Positions 46,062-54,983 of a DNA stretch of 64,000 bases are shown piece after piece (the stretch's first letter is position 1; every line of letters begins with the position of its first letter). The translations under genes were made by a program, and so were the position numbers. The notes beneath the pieces were generated by a model. That model saw nothing but the letters and a program-made list of their open reading frames with translations, did not search any database and was not told where the DNA came from. The DNA comes from Marinobacter zhanjiangensis (lineage in GTDB: Bacteria > Pseudomonadota > Gammaproteobacteria > Pseudomonadales > Oleiphilaceae). Where the stretch lies: the NCBI RefSeq assembly GCF_014651935.1, contig NZ_BMXV01000005.1:369202-433201 (forward strand), written 5' to 3'.

Positions 46062-48632
46062 TCAGGACTTGACCCGTTCGTTGTCCGGATCAAACAGCGC
46101 CCGGTATCCCACTGCCTCGATACGGACAGGGTAGTGCTCCTGGAAGTATTCCAGGGTCAGTTCCCGCCCTTCCCGGGCATACTCAGCGGGGATGTAACCC
46201 AGCAGGATGATCTTGCCCACCGAAGGTCCCCAGGCCGCGCTGGTGTTATAGGAGCGCCTGCCAAGGCTGTCCACCAGCACCTCGCCTGTCTGCGGATCCA
46301 GGATGGGCCATTGGCCAACCGGATAGCGCAGCACGCCATTGGCGTCCCGGTGGTCGGTCATGGTCATGGTGCACAGGTACGCCGCCTGGCGGGACCTTTC
46401 CCGTTGTTCCAGGTAAGCGGCCTTACCGTGGAAATCGGCCTCCTTCACCTTGGGCCGCTGTAACCCGGCTTCGTAAAGGTTGTATTCGGTCTCCAGGTCC
46501 ACATTCTGCAGGCGCAGGCTCTTCTCCAGGCGCCGGGTGTTGGCGTAGGTCTCGATGCCCACCGGGGTAACGCCGGCGTCGTAGAGCAGGTCCCAGACCC
46601 GCAGGCCATAACTGAACGGGAAGTAGAGTTCCCAGCCCTGCTCGCCAACATACGAGATCCGGAAGGCCCATACCGGAACCCCCTGAACGTTCAGCTCCCG
46701 CGCAGTGGCAAAAGGGAAGTTCGCTGCCGACAGTTCGTCCGGGTCGGTGACGAATTGCGCCAGAGTTTCGCGGGCCTTCGGGCCCCAGAGCCCCAGGGTG
46801 GCCAGCTCGTCGGTGCGATCCTGAATATGGATGTCGCCCAGGTGTCTTTCCCGGGCGATGCGGGTGATCCAGCAGTGGTCCCGGTGGCCGGTATCGCCGC
46901 CGCAGACCACCCGGTAGTCGTTGTCGCCCCGGCGAATGATGGTCAGGTCGGAGCGGACGCCACCACGGGCATCAAGGAAGTGGGTGTAGACGCCTTTGCC
47001 ATGGGGTGTGGTGCCACCTACCTTGGCGACCGACAAATATTCCAGCAACGCTTCCGCGTCTTTCCCGGAAATGTCGAAGATGGCGAAGTGGGAGAGGTTG
47101 ATCATGCCCACGGATTCGCTCATCTCCAGCTGTTCGGCGTTGGACACTTCCCAGAAATGCCGCGCGTCCCACTCGTGCTCCCGCACCGGGATACGGTCGC
47201 GGTATTTCGCCAGCAGGTTAGACTCATTGGCGGCGTAGCCATGGGCCCGTTCCCAGCCGGCGGCTTCCATGAAGTAGGCGCCCAGTTCAACTTCCCGCAG
47301 GTAGAACGGGCTGGTCCGCATGCCACGGCCGGTCATGTAGGGCTCGCGGGGGTGAACCGCCGGGGTGTAGATCTTTTTGGCGGTTTCGTAGCAGCGATCG
47401 TAGACGTAATCCGGTGTTTTTTGCAGCGGATAGTGACGGGCGATATCGATACTGTGGGGGTCCATGTCCGGCGAACCATGGGTCATCCAGTCCGCCAGAA
47501 CCTTGCCCGCGCCAGGGCCATCCTTGACCCAGACCGCTTCGCAGAACCACAGGTTGCGCACTTCCGGACATTCACCCATCAATGAGCCACCGTCGGGTGT
47601 CACCGACAGCAGGCCATTGAAGGAGTGCTTTTCCTCCCAGCCCAGCTCGCCCAGGATCGGGGTCATTTCGATGGCTTTTTCATAGGCGCCCATGACCTGC
47701 TCGAGGGATAGATCCCGCATGGACGGTGACATTCGCGCTTCGCCGGGCTCGGCGATGGCGCCAGGATAGACCAGCCGCGGATTCTCGGCCTCGTAATAGC
47801 CCCATTCGATACGGCCCCCTTCGGTGGTGGTGGGGTCGCCGGTATCCCGCACATAGGCGGAGTTGCCCTGGTCGCGGAACAGCGGATAGACAATCTGCTT
47901 GCCGGTGCCGGCCAGTTCCTCCCAGGGGCCGAAGAAGAGCAGGGGATGTTCCAGAGGCATCAACGGCAGGGGCGCATTGGCGGTGTTTGCCATGAGTGGC
48001 CCCCAGATGCCCATTGAGAGCACCACGTACTCGGCTTCAATGTAGCCCTTGTGGGTTTCAACGCCGCGTACCTGGCCGTCCTGGACATCAATGCGGATGG
48101 CCGGGGTGTAGGCAAAGGCCTGCAGCTTACCGGTAGCGACCGCTTCCTCCACCAGGTCGCCGGCGACTTTCTGGGAACGGGGCACTACCAACCCTGCGTC
48201 CGGGTCCCACATGGCGCCCTGGATCTGGCTCTCATCCACCAGCGGGAACAGCTCTTTCGCCTGCCTGGGCGAGATCATGCTGACGTTGGTGCCAAACGCT
48301 TTCCCGGAGCCTACCTTGCGGCGGAGTTCGTCCATGCGCTCGTCATCGTCGATGCGAGCCACCTCCATGCCGCCGCACTTCACATAATTGCCACGCTTTT
48401 CATAAAAGGCCTGGCTGTACTTGGTGGTGTAGATGTTCAGCTTGTCGTGGGAGGTGGTAAAGCAGAAGTCCGAGGCGTGGGAGGTGGAGCCGATGTCTGA
48501 GGGAATGGCCGATTTTTCCAGCCCTACGATGTCATCCCAGCCTTGCTCGATCAGGTGGTGGGCTACCGAGGCCCCGACGATACCGCCCTGGCCAATGATG
48601 ACGACTTTTGCCCGTTTTGGTAGTTGTGCCAT
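46062..48632 (-). CDS. FAD-dependent dimethylglycine/sarcosine dehydrogenase-like protein (DAO-GcvT)
   Basis: An 856-residue flavoprotein. The N-terminal DAO domain has the dinucleotide motif VVIIGQGGIVGASVAHHL, which has one more residue between glycines than the usual GGGIVGAS, and GSTSHASDFC, whose His matches the position that binds FAD covalently in dimethylglycine and sarcosine dehydrogenases. The C-terminal part from about residue 440 is a GcvT domain (MINLSHFAIFDISGKDAEAL, ISYVGEQGWELYFPFSYGL). Such enzymes demethylate N-methyl glycines and pass the one-carbon unit to THF. ATG 48632 has AAGGGGAA upstream. Its promoter carries the block shared with the demethylase operon. The exact substrate is not certain. 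Confidence 0.85.
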   Translation of the reverse strand: MAQLPKRAKVVIIGQGGIVGASVAHHLIEQGWDDIVGLEKSAIPSDIGSTSHASDFCFTTSHDKLNIYTTKYSQAFYEKRGNYVKCGGMEVARIDDDERMDELRRKVGSGKAFGTNVSMISPRQAKELFPLVDESQIQGAMWDPDAGLVVPRSQKVAGDLVEEAVATGKLQAFAYTPAIRIDVQDGQVRGVETHKGYIEAEYVVLSMGIWGPLMANTANAPLPLMPLEHPLLFFGPWEELAGTGKQIVYPLFRDQGNSAYVRDTGDPTTTEGGRIEWGYYEAENPRLVYPGAIAEPGEARMSPSMRDLSLEQVMGAYEKAIEMTPILGELGWEEKHSFNGLLSVTPDGGSLMGECPEVRNLWFCEAVWVKDGPGAGKVLADWMTHGSPDMDPHSIDIARHYPLQKTPDYVYDRCYETAKKIYTPAVHPREPYMTGRGMRTSPFYLREVELGAYFMEAAGWERAHGYAANESNLLAKYRDRIPVREHEWDARHFWEVSNAEQLEMSESVGMINLSHFAIFDISGKDAEALLEYLSVAKVGGTTPHGKGVYTHFLDARGGVRSDLTIIRRGDNDYRVVCGGDTGHRDHCWITRIARERHLGDIHIQDRTDELATLGLWGPKARETLAQFVTDPDELSAANFPFATARELNVQGVPVWAFRISYVGEQGWELYFPFSYGLRVWDLLYDAGVTPVGIETYANTRRLEKSLRLQNVDLETEYNLYEAGLQRPKVKEADFHGKAAYLEQRERSRQAAYLCTMTMTDHRDANGVLRYPVGQWPILDPQTGEVLVDSLGRRSYNTSAAWGPSVGKIILLGYIPAEYAREGRELTLEYFQEHYPVRIEAVGYRALFDPDNERVKS

Positions 48633-48685
48633 GTTGTTCCCCTTTACCCACAATGAACGCCAGCGCCGGGCTGCGGCCTTGATTC

Positions 48686-48751
48686 AATGTGGCCCTGATT
48701 GGCCGGGGGAGGTAAATCCAATACGACACCAAGTCGTCCAAAAACGGCAAA
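48686..48751 (-). promoter_or_regulatory. Conserved activator-type promoter block, copy B (flavoprotein gene)
   Basis: Read on the minus strand: TTTGCCGTTTTTGG (48751-48738), 8 bases, GTGTCGTATTGG (48729-48718), 15 bases, CCAATCAGGGCCACATT (48702-48686). Block by block this equals copy A at 39034-39099 (14/14, 12/12, 16/17), while the spacers differ. It ends 53 bases before the flavoprotein start. The pair points to one regulator controlling both transcripts. Confidence 0.75.
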
Positions 48752-48789
48752 CGAGAGGCGAGAGGCCGGCAGGCTGTCAGTGACCGGAT

Positions 48790-49023
48790 TCAGGCTTGCT
48801 GGGGCACCGCCAGTTGTTTGACCGCCAGCCTGGAAACCGTGGACAGTTCGGTCCCGTCAGATTCCGCGTAGTCGATAATCTGCTGCTTCATGCTTCGGGC
48901 CCAGAACTTCTTTACGTGCGTCGCAACCACCTCGGCGGCCTGATTTTCATCGCCCTGGTGAAGGTTGTTGATACTGATCTGGTTGATCATCCTGATCAGG
49001 TTCCGGAGCTGTTGATCGCTCAT
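48790..49023 (-). CDS. fdsD: Formate dehydrogenase delta subunit
   Basis: A 77-residue protein that ends the fds operon. The pattern LIRMINQISINN followed by EVVATHVKKFWARSMKQQII matches the FdsD family (small protein with HI-x-KFW-x-x-x-M). FdsD is needed for a stable, active soluble formate dehydrogenase in other bacteria, although it is not a redox subunit. Its ATG overlaps the fdsC stop (ATGA). It is easily missed as hypothetical because of its size; position and motif make the call sound. Confidence 0.85.
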   Translation of the reverse strand: MSDQQLRNLIRMINQISINNLHQGDENQAAEVVATHVKKFWARSMKQQIIDYAESDGTELSTVSRLAVKQLAVPQQA

Positions 49024-49868
49024 CCTCGGGTCTCCTCAAAAGGTTGGTCGTCGCCACGGGCATAGGTAACGTGTCGCCCGGGGCGGGCAAATCCGATCAG
49101 GGTCATACCGGCCTTGCGCGCCTCCCGGATGGCCAGAGCAGTGGCAGCGGAAACCGCAATCAGGCTGCTGACACCAACAGTCGCACTTTTCTGCACCATC
49201 TCGAAGCTGGCCCGGCTGGAGATCAGCATGAAACCGTGGTCAAAGGCCCTGGCACCATGACTCCGGACCCTGGCACCAATCAGCTTGTCCAGGGCATTAT
49301 GGCGGCCGACGTCTTCCCGGGCCTGCTGTATTTCGCCCTCGTCATCACACCAGGCAGCCCCGTGCGTAGCTCCGGTCTGTTCCTGCAAGGGCTGGTAATT
49401 CCGGAGATTGCGCAGGGCCCGTTGCACCGCTTCGTCGGCCGGCACCGGGTTGGCGGGTACCCGGGGGATAGACCGGATAGCCTGGGCCAGGGATTCGGTG
49501 CCACACAGGCCGCAGCCGGTTCTGCCTGCCATGTTCCGGCGCTGTTCACGCAGCCGGGCGAAGCAGTCGCCGGCAACGTGCATTTCCAGTGAAATCCCCT
49601 GTTCGCCGACCGCTATATCCAGGTCGAAGAGTTGCTCCGGGCGCTCAAGAATGCCTTCAGACAGGCTGAAGCCAAGAGCAAAGTCCTCCAGGGCACAGGG
49701 TGAGGCCATCATCACGGCGTAAGAAATGCCGTTGTACACCATCGCCACGGGCAGCTCTTCAGCAACCATATCGCGGGCACGCGCACCCTCCATGCCGCCA
49801 TGTACCTCCACCGGGGTCTCACAGGCCTCCGAAACATCCTTCGGAGAATCGGGGCCAGTGGGTGCCAT
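49020..49868 (-). CDS. fdsC: Formate dehydrogenase accessory sulfurtransferase
   Basis: FdhD/FdsC, 282 residues with the chosen start, hands sulfur from a cysteine desulfurase to the molybdenum cofactor before it enters formate dehydrogenase. The redox pair lies in TGCGLCGTESL. The EEL-x-V-x-V-NG pattern (EELPVAMVYNGISY) and LISSRASFEMVQKSATVGVS are typical. The ribosome site is weak for ATG 49868; a start inside fdsA at 49946 is possible but adds unrelated residues. It lies 16 bases after the fdsA stop and overlaps fdsD. Confidence 0.9.
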   Translation of the reverse strand: MAPTGPDSPKDVSEACETPVEVHGGMEGARARDMVAEELPVAMVYNGISYAVMMASPCALEDFALGFSLSEGILERPEQLFDLDIAVGEQGISLEMHVAGDCFARLREQRRNMAGRTGCGLCGTESLAQAIRSIPRVPANPVPADEAVQRALRNLRNYQPLQEQTGATHGAAWCDDEGEIQQAREDVGRHNALDKLIGARVRSHGARAFDHGFMLISSRASFEMVQKSATVGVSSLIAVSAATALAIREARKAGMTLIGFARPGRHVTYARGDDQPFEETRG

Positions 49869-49884
49869 GGCAGAAAACGCCGGC

Positions 49885-52785
49885 TTACTTGCGGGCCGAA
49901 ACACCGGATGGCTCCGTCTGGCTGGCTGCAGGCTCAAGCAACCCATGCTGGCGCTGGTCGAACTGTTGGAAGTGGCGCTGCCAGGCCGACGGCTGGCTGA
50001 CTTTCTCTACCTGTACCGCCGTTACTTTGTACTCGGGGCAATTGGTGGCCCAGTCGGAGCTGTCGGTGGTGACCACGTTGGCACCGCTACCCGGATGGTG
50101 GAAGGTGGTGTAGACCACCCCGGGCAGCATCCGGTCACTGATCCGGGCCCGCAAAACCGTCTGTCCCACCCGGCTGGAAATGCCCAGCCAGTCACCTTCG
50201 CGGATACCCCGCAGCTCGGCGTCGCTGGGATGGATATCCAGCACATCCTCATGGTGCCAGTGGCTGTTTTCGGTACGGCGGGTCTGGGCTCCCACGTTGT
50301 ACTGGCTCAGAATCCGGCCGGTGGTCAGCAGCAACGGGAACCTGCGGTTGGTTTTCTCTTCGCTGGCGACATACTCGGTGACCGCGAACCTGCCCTTACC
50401 GATCGGGAAATCCAGGGCGTGCATGGTGGGAGTGCCATCCGGATGCTTCTCGTTGCAAGGCCACTGAATGCTGCCCAGTTTCTCGAGTTTGTCATAGCTG
50501 ACACCGGTAAATGTCGGGGTCAGCCGGGCAATCTCGTCCATGATCTCGGACGGATGCTTGTAGTTCATGGGGTAACCCAGGGCGTTGGACAGGGCCATGG
50601 TCACTTCCCAGTCCTCCAGGCCCGCTACTGGCGCCATCACCTTGCGTACCCGGTTGATGCGGCGTTCGGCGTTAGTGAAGGTGCCGTTCTTCTCGAGGAA
50701 CGTGGAGCCCGGCAACAGCACGTGGGCGTACTTGGCGGTTTCGTTCAGGAAAATGTCCTGCACGATCAGGCAGTCCAGGGCACTGAGTGCGGCTTCCACA
50801 TGCTGGGTGTTGGGATCGGACTGGGCGATGTCTTCGCCCTGCACATACATGGCCTTGAAGCTGCCGGCTATGGCGGCATCGAACATGTTGGGAATCCGCA
50901 GGCCCGGTTCGTCATCAATGGCCACGCCCCAGTCGTCCTGGAACCTGGCCCGCACTGCCGGATCGCCCACATGCTGGTAACCCGGAAGTTCGTGGGGAAA
51001 GGAGCCCATATCGCAGGAACCCTGAACGTTGTTCTGGCCCCGCAGAGGGTTAACGCCGACACCTTCACGCCCAATGTTGCCGGTGGCCATGGCCAGGTTG
51101 GCAATACCCATTACCATGGTGGAGCCCTGACTGTGCTCGGTGACCCCCAGGCCGTAATAGATGGCGCCATTACCCGCCTCACCATAGGCCCGGGCGGCCT
51201 GGCGTACCAGCTCGGCCGATACGCCGGTGACCGCTTCCATGGCTTCCGGCGAATTGCGCTCTTCGGCAATGAACTCTCGCCATTGATTGAACGGCTTTGG
51301 CTCACAGCGGCTTTCGATAAAGGCCTGGTCTTGCAGGCCCTCGGTGACAATGACGTGGGCCATGGCATTGACCATGGCCACATTGGTGCCCGGGCGCAGC
51401 GGCAGGTGAATCCCCTCCGTGCCGTGGGGCGTTTTCAACAGGTCGATTCGGCGCGGATCAATCACGATCAGTTTCGCGCCCTGGCGCAAGCGCCGGCGCA
51501 TCTGGGAGGCGAATACCGGGTGTGCATCGGTGGGGTTGGCACCGATTACCACAATGGTGTCGGCTTTCAGGACGGAATCGAAGGTCTGGGTACCGGCGGA
51601 TTCGCCCAGAGTGGTTTTCAGGCCAAAGCCGGTGGGGGAATGGCAGACCCGGGCACAGGTGTCGGTGTTGTTGTTACCGAATGCGGCTCGTATCAGCTTC
51701 TGTACCAGGTAGGTTTCCTCGTTGGTACAACGGGACGAGGTAATCCCGCCAATGCTTTCCCGGCCATATCGGGACTGGGTGTCCTTGAGCTTTTTCGCCG
51801 AGAACGCGATGGCCTCGTCCCAGGACACCACTTGCCAGGGGTCGTTGATGGACTCTCGGATCATCGGTTCGCTGATGCGGTCCTTATGAGTGGCGTAGCC
51901 AAAGGCAAACCGGCCTTTGACACAGGAATGGCCGTGGTTGGCTTGGCCGCCCTTGTAGGGAACCATGCGCACCAACTGGTCGCCTTTCATTTCTGCCTTG
52001 AATGAGCAGCCGACACCGCAATAGGCGCAGGTGGTCACCACGCTGTGCTCGGGCTGGCCGGCGTCAATCACGCTCTTTTCCATCAATGTGGAGGTGGGGC
52101 ACGCCTGCACGCAGGCTCCACAAGACACACACTCGGAATCCATGAACGGGTCGTTCTGGCCGGCGGAGACGCTGGAGTCAAAACCGCGGCCGTCGATGGT
52201 CAGGGCGAAGGTTCCCTGCACTTCCTCACAGGCACGCACGCAGCGGGAGCAGACAATGCACTTGCTGGGGTCGAAGCTGAAATACGGGTTGGAATCGTCC
52301 ACTTCCGCATCCAGATGATTCTTGCCCTCGAAGCCGTAGCGCACTTCCCGCAGGCCCACGGCGCCGGCGACATCCTGCAGCTCGCAGTTGCCGTTGGCCG
52401 GGCAGGTGAGGCAGTCCAGCGGATGGTCGGAAATGTAAAGCTCCATAATGTTGCGCCGGAGCTTCGCCAGTTTGCCGTTCTGGGTGGTCACCGCCATGCC
52501 TTCGGTGACAGGCGTGGTACAGGACGCCGGATAGCCCCGGCGTCCTTCAACTTCCACCGCGCACATGCGGCAGGAGCCGAAGGCTTCCAGATTGTCCGAT
52601 GCGCACAATCTGGGAATGTTAATGCCCGCCAGAGCAGCCGCCCGCAGCACAGATGTGCCTCCGGGGACGCTGATGGTGGTGCCGTCGATGGACAGGCTGA
52701 CCAGGGTTTCGGAGGTGCCGGGCGGCGTGCCGTAGTCGATATTCGGGTTCAGACTACTCTGATTCGGTTCGAAATATTGCAACAT
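49885..52785 (-). CDS. fdsA: NAD-dependent formate dehydrogenase, alpha (catalytic) subunit
   Basis: FdsA, 966 residues, oxidises formate to CO2 at a molybdenum bis-pyranopterin site in the cytoplasm. Fe-S motifs come in order: [2Fe-2S] with CASDNLEAFGSCRMC, the NuoG-like LDCLTCPANGNCEL, two ferredoxin clusters (CIVCSRCVRACE and CVSCGACVQACP), and CAYCGVGC next to the cofactor. The Mo ligand is Cys381 in CARVCHSPTG, so this is a cysteine, not selenocysteine, enzyme. ATG 52785 has GGAGG seven bases upstream; the frame extending to 52911 overlaps fdsB and is not used. Electrons pass to FdsB. The operon fdsGBACD is complete. Confidence 0.95.
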   Translation of the reverse strand: MLQYFEPNQSSLNPNIDYGTPPGTSETLVSLSIDGTTISVPGGTSVLRAAALAGINIPRLCASDNLEAFGSCRMCAVEVEGRRGYPASCTTPVTEGMAVTTQNGKLAKLRRNIMELYISDHPLDCLTCPANGNCELQDVAGAVGLREVRYGFEGKNHLDAEVDDSNPYFSFDPSKCIVCSRCVRACEEVQGTFALTIDGRGFDSSVSAGQNDPFMDSECVSCGACVQACPTSTLMEKSVIDAGQPEHSVVTTCAYCGVGCSFKAEMKGDQLVRMVPYKGGQANHGHSCVKGRFAFGYATHKDRISEPMIRESINDPWQVVSWDEAIAFSAKKLKDTQSRYGRESIGGITSSRCTNEETYLVQKLIRAAFGNNNTDTCARVCHSPTGFGLKTTLGESAGTQTFDSVLKADTIVVIGANPTDAHPVFASQMRRRLRQGAKLIVIDPRRIDLLKTPHGTEGIHLPLRPGTNVAMVNAMAHVIVTEGLQDQAFIESRCEPKPFNQWREFIAEERNSPEAMEAVTGVSAELVRQAARAYGEAGNGAIYYGLGVTEHSQGSTMVMGIANLAMATGNIGREGVGVNPLRGQNNVQGSCDMGSFPHELPGYQHVGDPAVRARFQDDWGVAIDDEPGLRIPNMFDAAIAGSFKAMYVQGEDIAQSDPNTQHVEAALSALDCLIVQDIFLNETAKYAHVLLPGSTFLEKNGTFTNAERRINRVRKVMAPVAGLEDWEVTMALSNALGYPMNYKHPSEIMDEIARLTPTFTGVSYDKLEKLGSIQWPCNEKHPDGTPTMHALDFPIGKGRFAVTEYVASEEKTNRRFPLLLTTGRILSQYNVGAQTRRTENSHWHHEDVLDIHPSDAELRGIREGDWLGISSRVGQTVLRARISDRMLPGVVYTTFHHPGSGANVVTTDSSDWATNCPEYKVTAVQVEKVSQPSAWQRHFQQFDQRQHGLLEPAASQTEPSGVSARK

Positions 52786-52808
52786 GTCCGTGCCTCCACT
52801 CGCTCGGG

Positions 52809-54347
52809 TCAGGCCGTCAGGTCGTCCGGGAAATGTTTTACCACGCTCTGCACCGGGAACGGGGTCATCCCACCCATGGCACACAGGGAACCATCCACCA
52901 TGGTCTCGCACAGATCTTCCAGCAGGGTCAGGTTGGCGTCCCGGTTCTCGCCGGCGCGAATACGGTCGATCACTTCAACACCACGTACCGAGCCGATCCG
53001 GCAGGGTGTGCACTTGCCGCAGGACTCCACGGTGCAGAACTCCATGGCGAAGCGGGCCTGAGCCCCCATATCCACGGTGTCGTCAAATACCACCACCCCA
53101 CCGTGGCCGATGCCCGCGCCGAGTTCGGCAAAGGCTTCATAATCCATTGGTGTGTCCCACTGGTCTTGCGGCATATAGGCCATCAACGGCCCACCCACCT
53201 GGACGGCCTTCATGGGCCGGCCGGTGAAGGAGCCACCGCCAAAGTCTTCGAGGATTTCCTTCAGGCTGACGCCGAAGGCCAGTTCGATGAGCCCGCCCCG
53301 GCGGATGTTGCCCGCCAGCTGGATCGGCAGTGTGCCCCGTGATTTACCCATGCCGTAATCGGCGTAGGCCTGGCCGCCCTGGTCTAGAATGAACGGGACA
53401 GCCGCGAACGACAGCACGTTGTTCACCACTGTGGGCTGACCGAACAGGCCCTTGATGGCGGGTAGCGGCGGTTTTGCCCGCACCAGGCCCCGCTTGCCCT
53501 CAAGGCTTTCCAGCAAAGCGGTTTCCTCACCGCAAATATAGGCGCCCGCCGCCAGCCGCACTTCCAGGTGGAAATCACGGCCACTGCCCCGGACATTCGC
53601 GCCAAGATAGCCTTCTGCCTCGGCACAGCGGATGGCTTCGTCCAGCATGCGGTGCGCCACCGGGTATTCCGAGCGCAGATAAATGAACCCCTGGGTAGCA
53701 CCTACGGCCAGCCCGGCAATCGTCATGCCTTCGATCAGCATGTAGGGGTCGCACTCCATGACCAGCCGGTCGGCAAAGGTGCCGGAATCGCCCTCGTCGG
53801 CGTTGCAGACGATGTATTTCTGTTGTTGCCAGGGCTGGTCATGAACCGTCTGCCACTTGATGCCGGTGGGGAAGGCCGCGCCACCCCGGCCACGCAGGCC
53901 GGAGGTCTTGACCTCACCCACAATCGCCTGGGGTGTCATGGCCACGGCCTTTTCCAGCCCCTCAAATCCACCATGGGATCGATAGTCATCAATGGACAAT
54001 GGATCGGTAATGCCAATCCGTGAAAAGGTCAGGCGCTGCTGATGCTTGAGATAAGGGATGTCCACCACCGGGCCGAGAAACAGCGGGTGCTCGGATTTGC
54101 CATCGAACAGGCCGGCGTCCACCAGACCCTGAACGTCGTCCGGTTCAACCGGGCCATAGCCGATCCTGCCCGCGTCGGTCTCGATTTCCACCAGTGGCTC
54201 AAGCCAGAACAATCCTCGGGAGCCGTTGCGCACCAGTTCCATATCCACGCCCTGAGCACCGGCGTGGTACCCAATCAGCCTCGCCACCTCGTCGGCGCCC
54301 ATGGACAGGGCGGTGGTATCGCAGGGCACGTAGATTCTTGTCGCCAT
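52809..54347 (-). CDS. fdsB: NAD-dependent formate dehydrogenase, beta subunit
   Basis: FdsB, 512 residues, carries FMN, NAD and a [4Fe-4S] cluster and reduces NAD+, like NuoF of complex I. Marks are GLRGRGGAAFPTGIKW, NADEGDSGTFADR, GAYICGEETALLESLEG and CGKCTPCRIG. A 130-residue N-terminal thioredoxin-like region lies before the NuoF core. ATG 54347 has AGGAG eight bases upstream; the TTG at 54353 is too close to it. It lies 17 bases after fdsG and 23 before fdsA, all in one direction. Confidence 0.95.
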   Translation of the reverse strand: MATRIYVPCDTTALSMGADEVARLIGYHAGAQGVDMELVRNGSRGLFWLEPLVEIETDAGRIGYGPVEPDDVQGLVDAGLFDGKSEHPLFLGPVVDIPYLKHQQRLTFSRIGITDPLSIDDYRSHGGFEGLEKAVAMTPQAIVGEVKTSGLRGRGGAAFPTGIKWQTVHDQPWQQQKYIVCNADEGDSGTFADRLVMECDPYMLIEGMTIAGLAVGATQGFIYLRSEYPVAHRMLDEAIRCAEAEGYLGANVRGSGRDFHLEVRLAAGAYICGEETALLESLEGKRGLVRAKPPLPAIKGLFGQPTVVNNVLSFAAVPFILDQGGQAYADYGMGKSRGTLPIQLAGNIRRGGLIELAFGVSLKEILEDFGGGSFTGRPMKAVQVGGPLMAYMPQDQWDTPMDYEAFAELGAGIGHGGVVVFDDTVDMGAQARFAMEFCTVESCGKCTPCRIGSVRGVEVIDRIRAGENRDANLTLLEDLCETMVDGSLCAMGGMTPFPVQSVVKHFPDDLTA

Positions 54348-54364
54348 GATCAACGCTCCTGTGA

Positions 54365-54901
54365 TTACCGGATTTCCAGGGTGGAGGTGGTGAGCCTGTC
54401 CGCCAGGCGGTCAAACTTCTGCGGTGTGATCCGACCGTGAATATCGTCGTTCACGCGGATGGACGGTGCACAGGCGCAATTGCCGAGGCAGTACACCGGC
54501 TCCAGAGTGAATTCGTTATCGGCAGTGGTGCCATGATAATCCACACCCAGCCTGGCCTTGATGTGGTCTTCCAGGGCCCGGCCACCCATTGCCTGGCAGG
54601 CTTCTGCCCGGCAAACATGGATAACCTTGCTGCCCACCGGGTGGGTCCGGAAATGATGATAGAAGCTGATCACCCCGTGCACTTCGGCCCGGGTCTGCTG
54701 CAGCGCCTCGGCGATGATGGCCACCGCGCCTTCGGGGATATAGCCAACCCGGTTCTGGACGGCATGAAGGATGGGGAGCAGGGGACCGGGCTTGTGTTTC
54801 AGGGAGTCCACTGCACCCCGGATCATGTCAGGTGTCCAGTCGCCGGCGCTGGGCATCGTGGCGCCAGGCGGTTGTTGGCTTGTCTGCTGGGACCTATGCA
54901 T
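54365..54901 (-). CDS. fdsG: NAD-dependent formate dehydrogenase, gamma subunit
   Basis: FdsG, 178 residues, is a NuoE-like [2Fe-2S] protein that links FdsB and FdsA. The cluster cysteines are in VCRAEACQAMG and YCLGNCACAPS, and ISFYHHFRTHPVG is the usual preceding strand. It is the first gene of fdsGBACD. The ATG at 54901 has GGAA nearby; a second ATG at 54856 would shorten the polar N-terminal arm. The promoter must lie in the 82 bases shared with the divergent regulator. Confidence 0.94.
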   Translation of the reverse strand: MHRSQQTSQQPPGATMPSAGDWTPDMIRGAVDSLKHKPGPLLPILHAVQNRVGYIPEGAVAIIAEALQQTRAEVHGVISFYHHFRTHPVGSKVIHVCRAEACQAMGGRALEDHIKARLGVDYHGTTADNEFTLEPVYCLGNCACAPSIRVNDDIHGRITPQKFDRLADRLTTSTLEIR

Positions 54902-54932
54902 AACTGTTCCAGTCTGTTTTTGTTTTGGTACA

Positions 54933-54953
54933 GTGCTAGCCTTACATTAGCAC
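54933..54953. promoter_or_regulatory. Inverted repeat between fdsG and its divergent regulator
   Basis: GTGCTA and TAGCAC form perfect 6-bp arms around nine bases. It lies 32 bases from fdsG and 31 from the regulator start, and T-N11-A spacing is present within it. It is the only clear dyad in this short region and a likely operator for the regulator. Confidence 0.5.
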
Positions 54954-54983
54954 CCGATCCCTGGCCACGGAATATGAATTTCA

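Noticed and set aside
49726..52005. 759-codon forward frame
   Set aside because: It is antisense to fdsA, which carries all Fe-S and Mo motifs. Its length is an effect of the GC-rich third positions.
54902..54983. Sigma-54 promoter for fdsG
   Set aside because: TGGCCAG and TGCT are present on the minus strand, but the GG-N10-GC spacing is not met.
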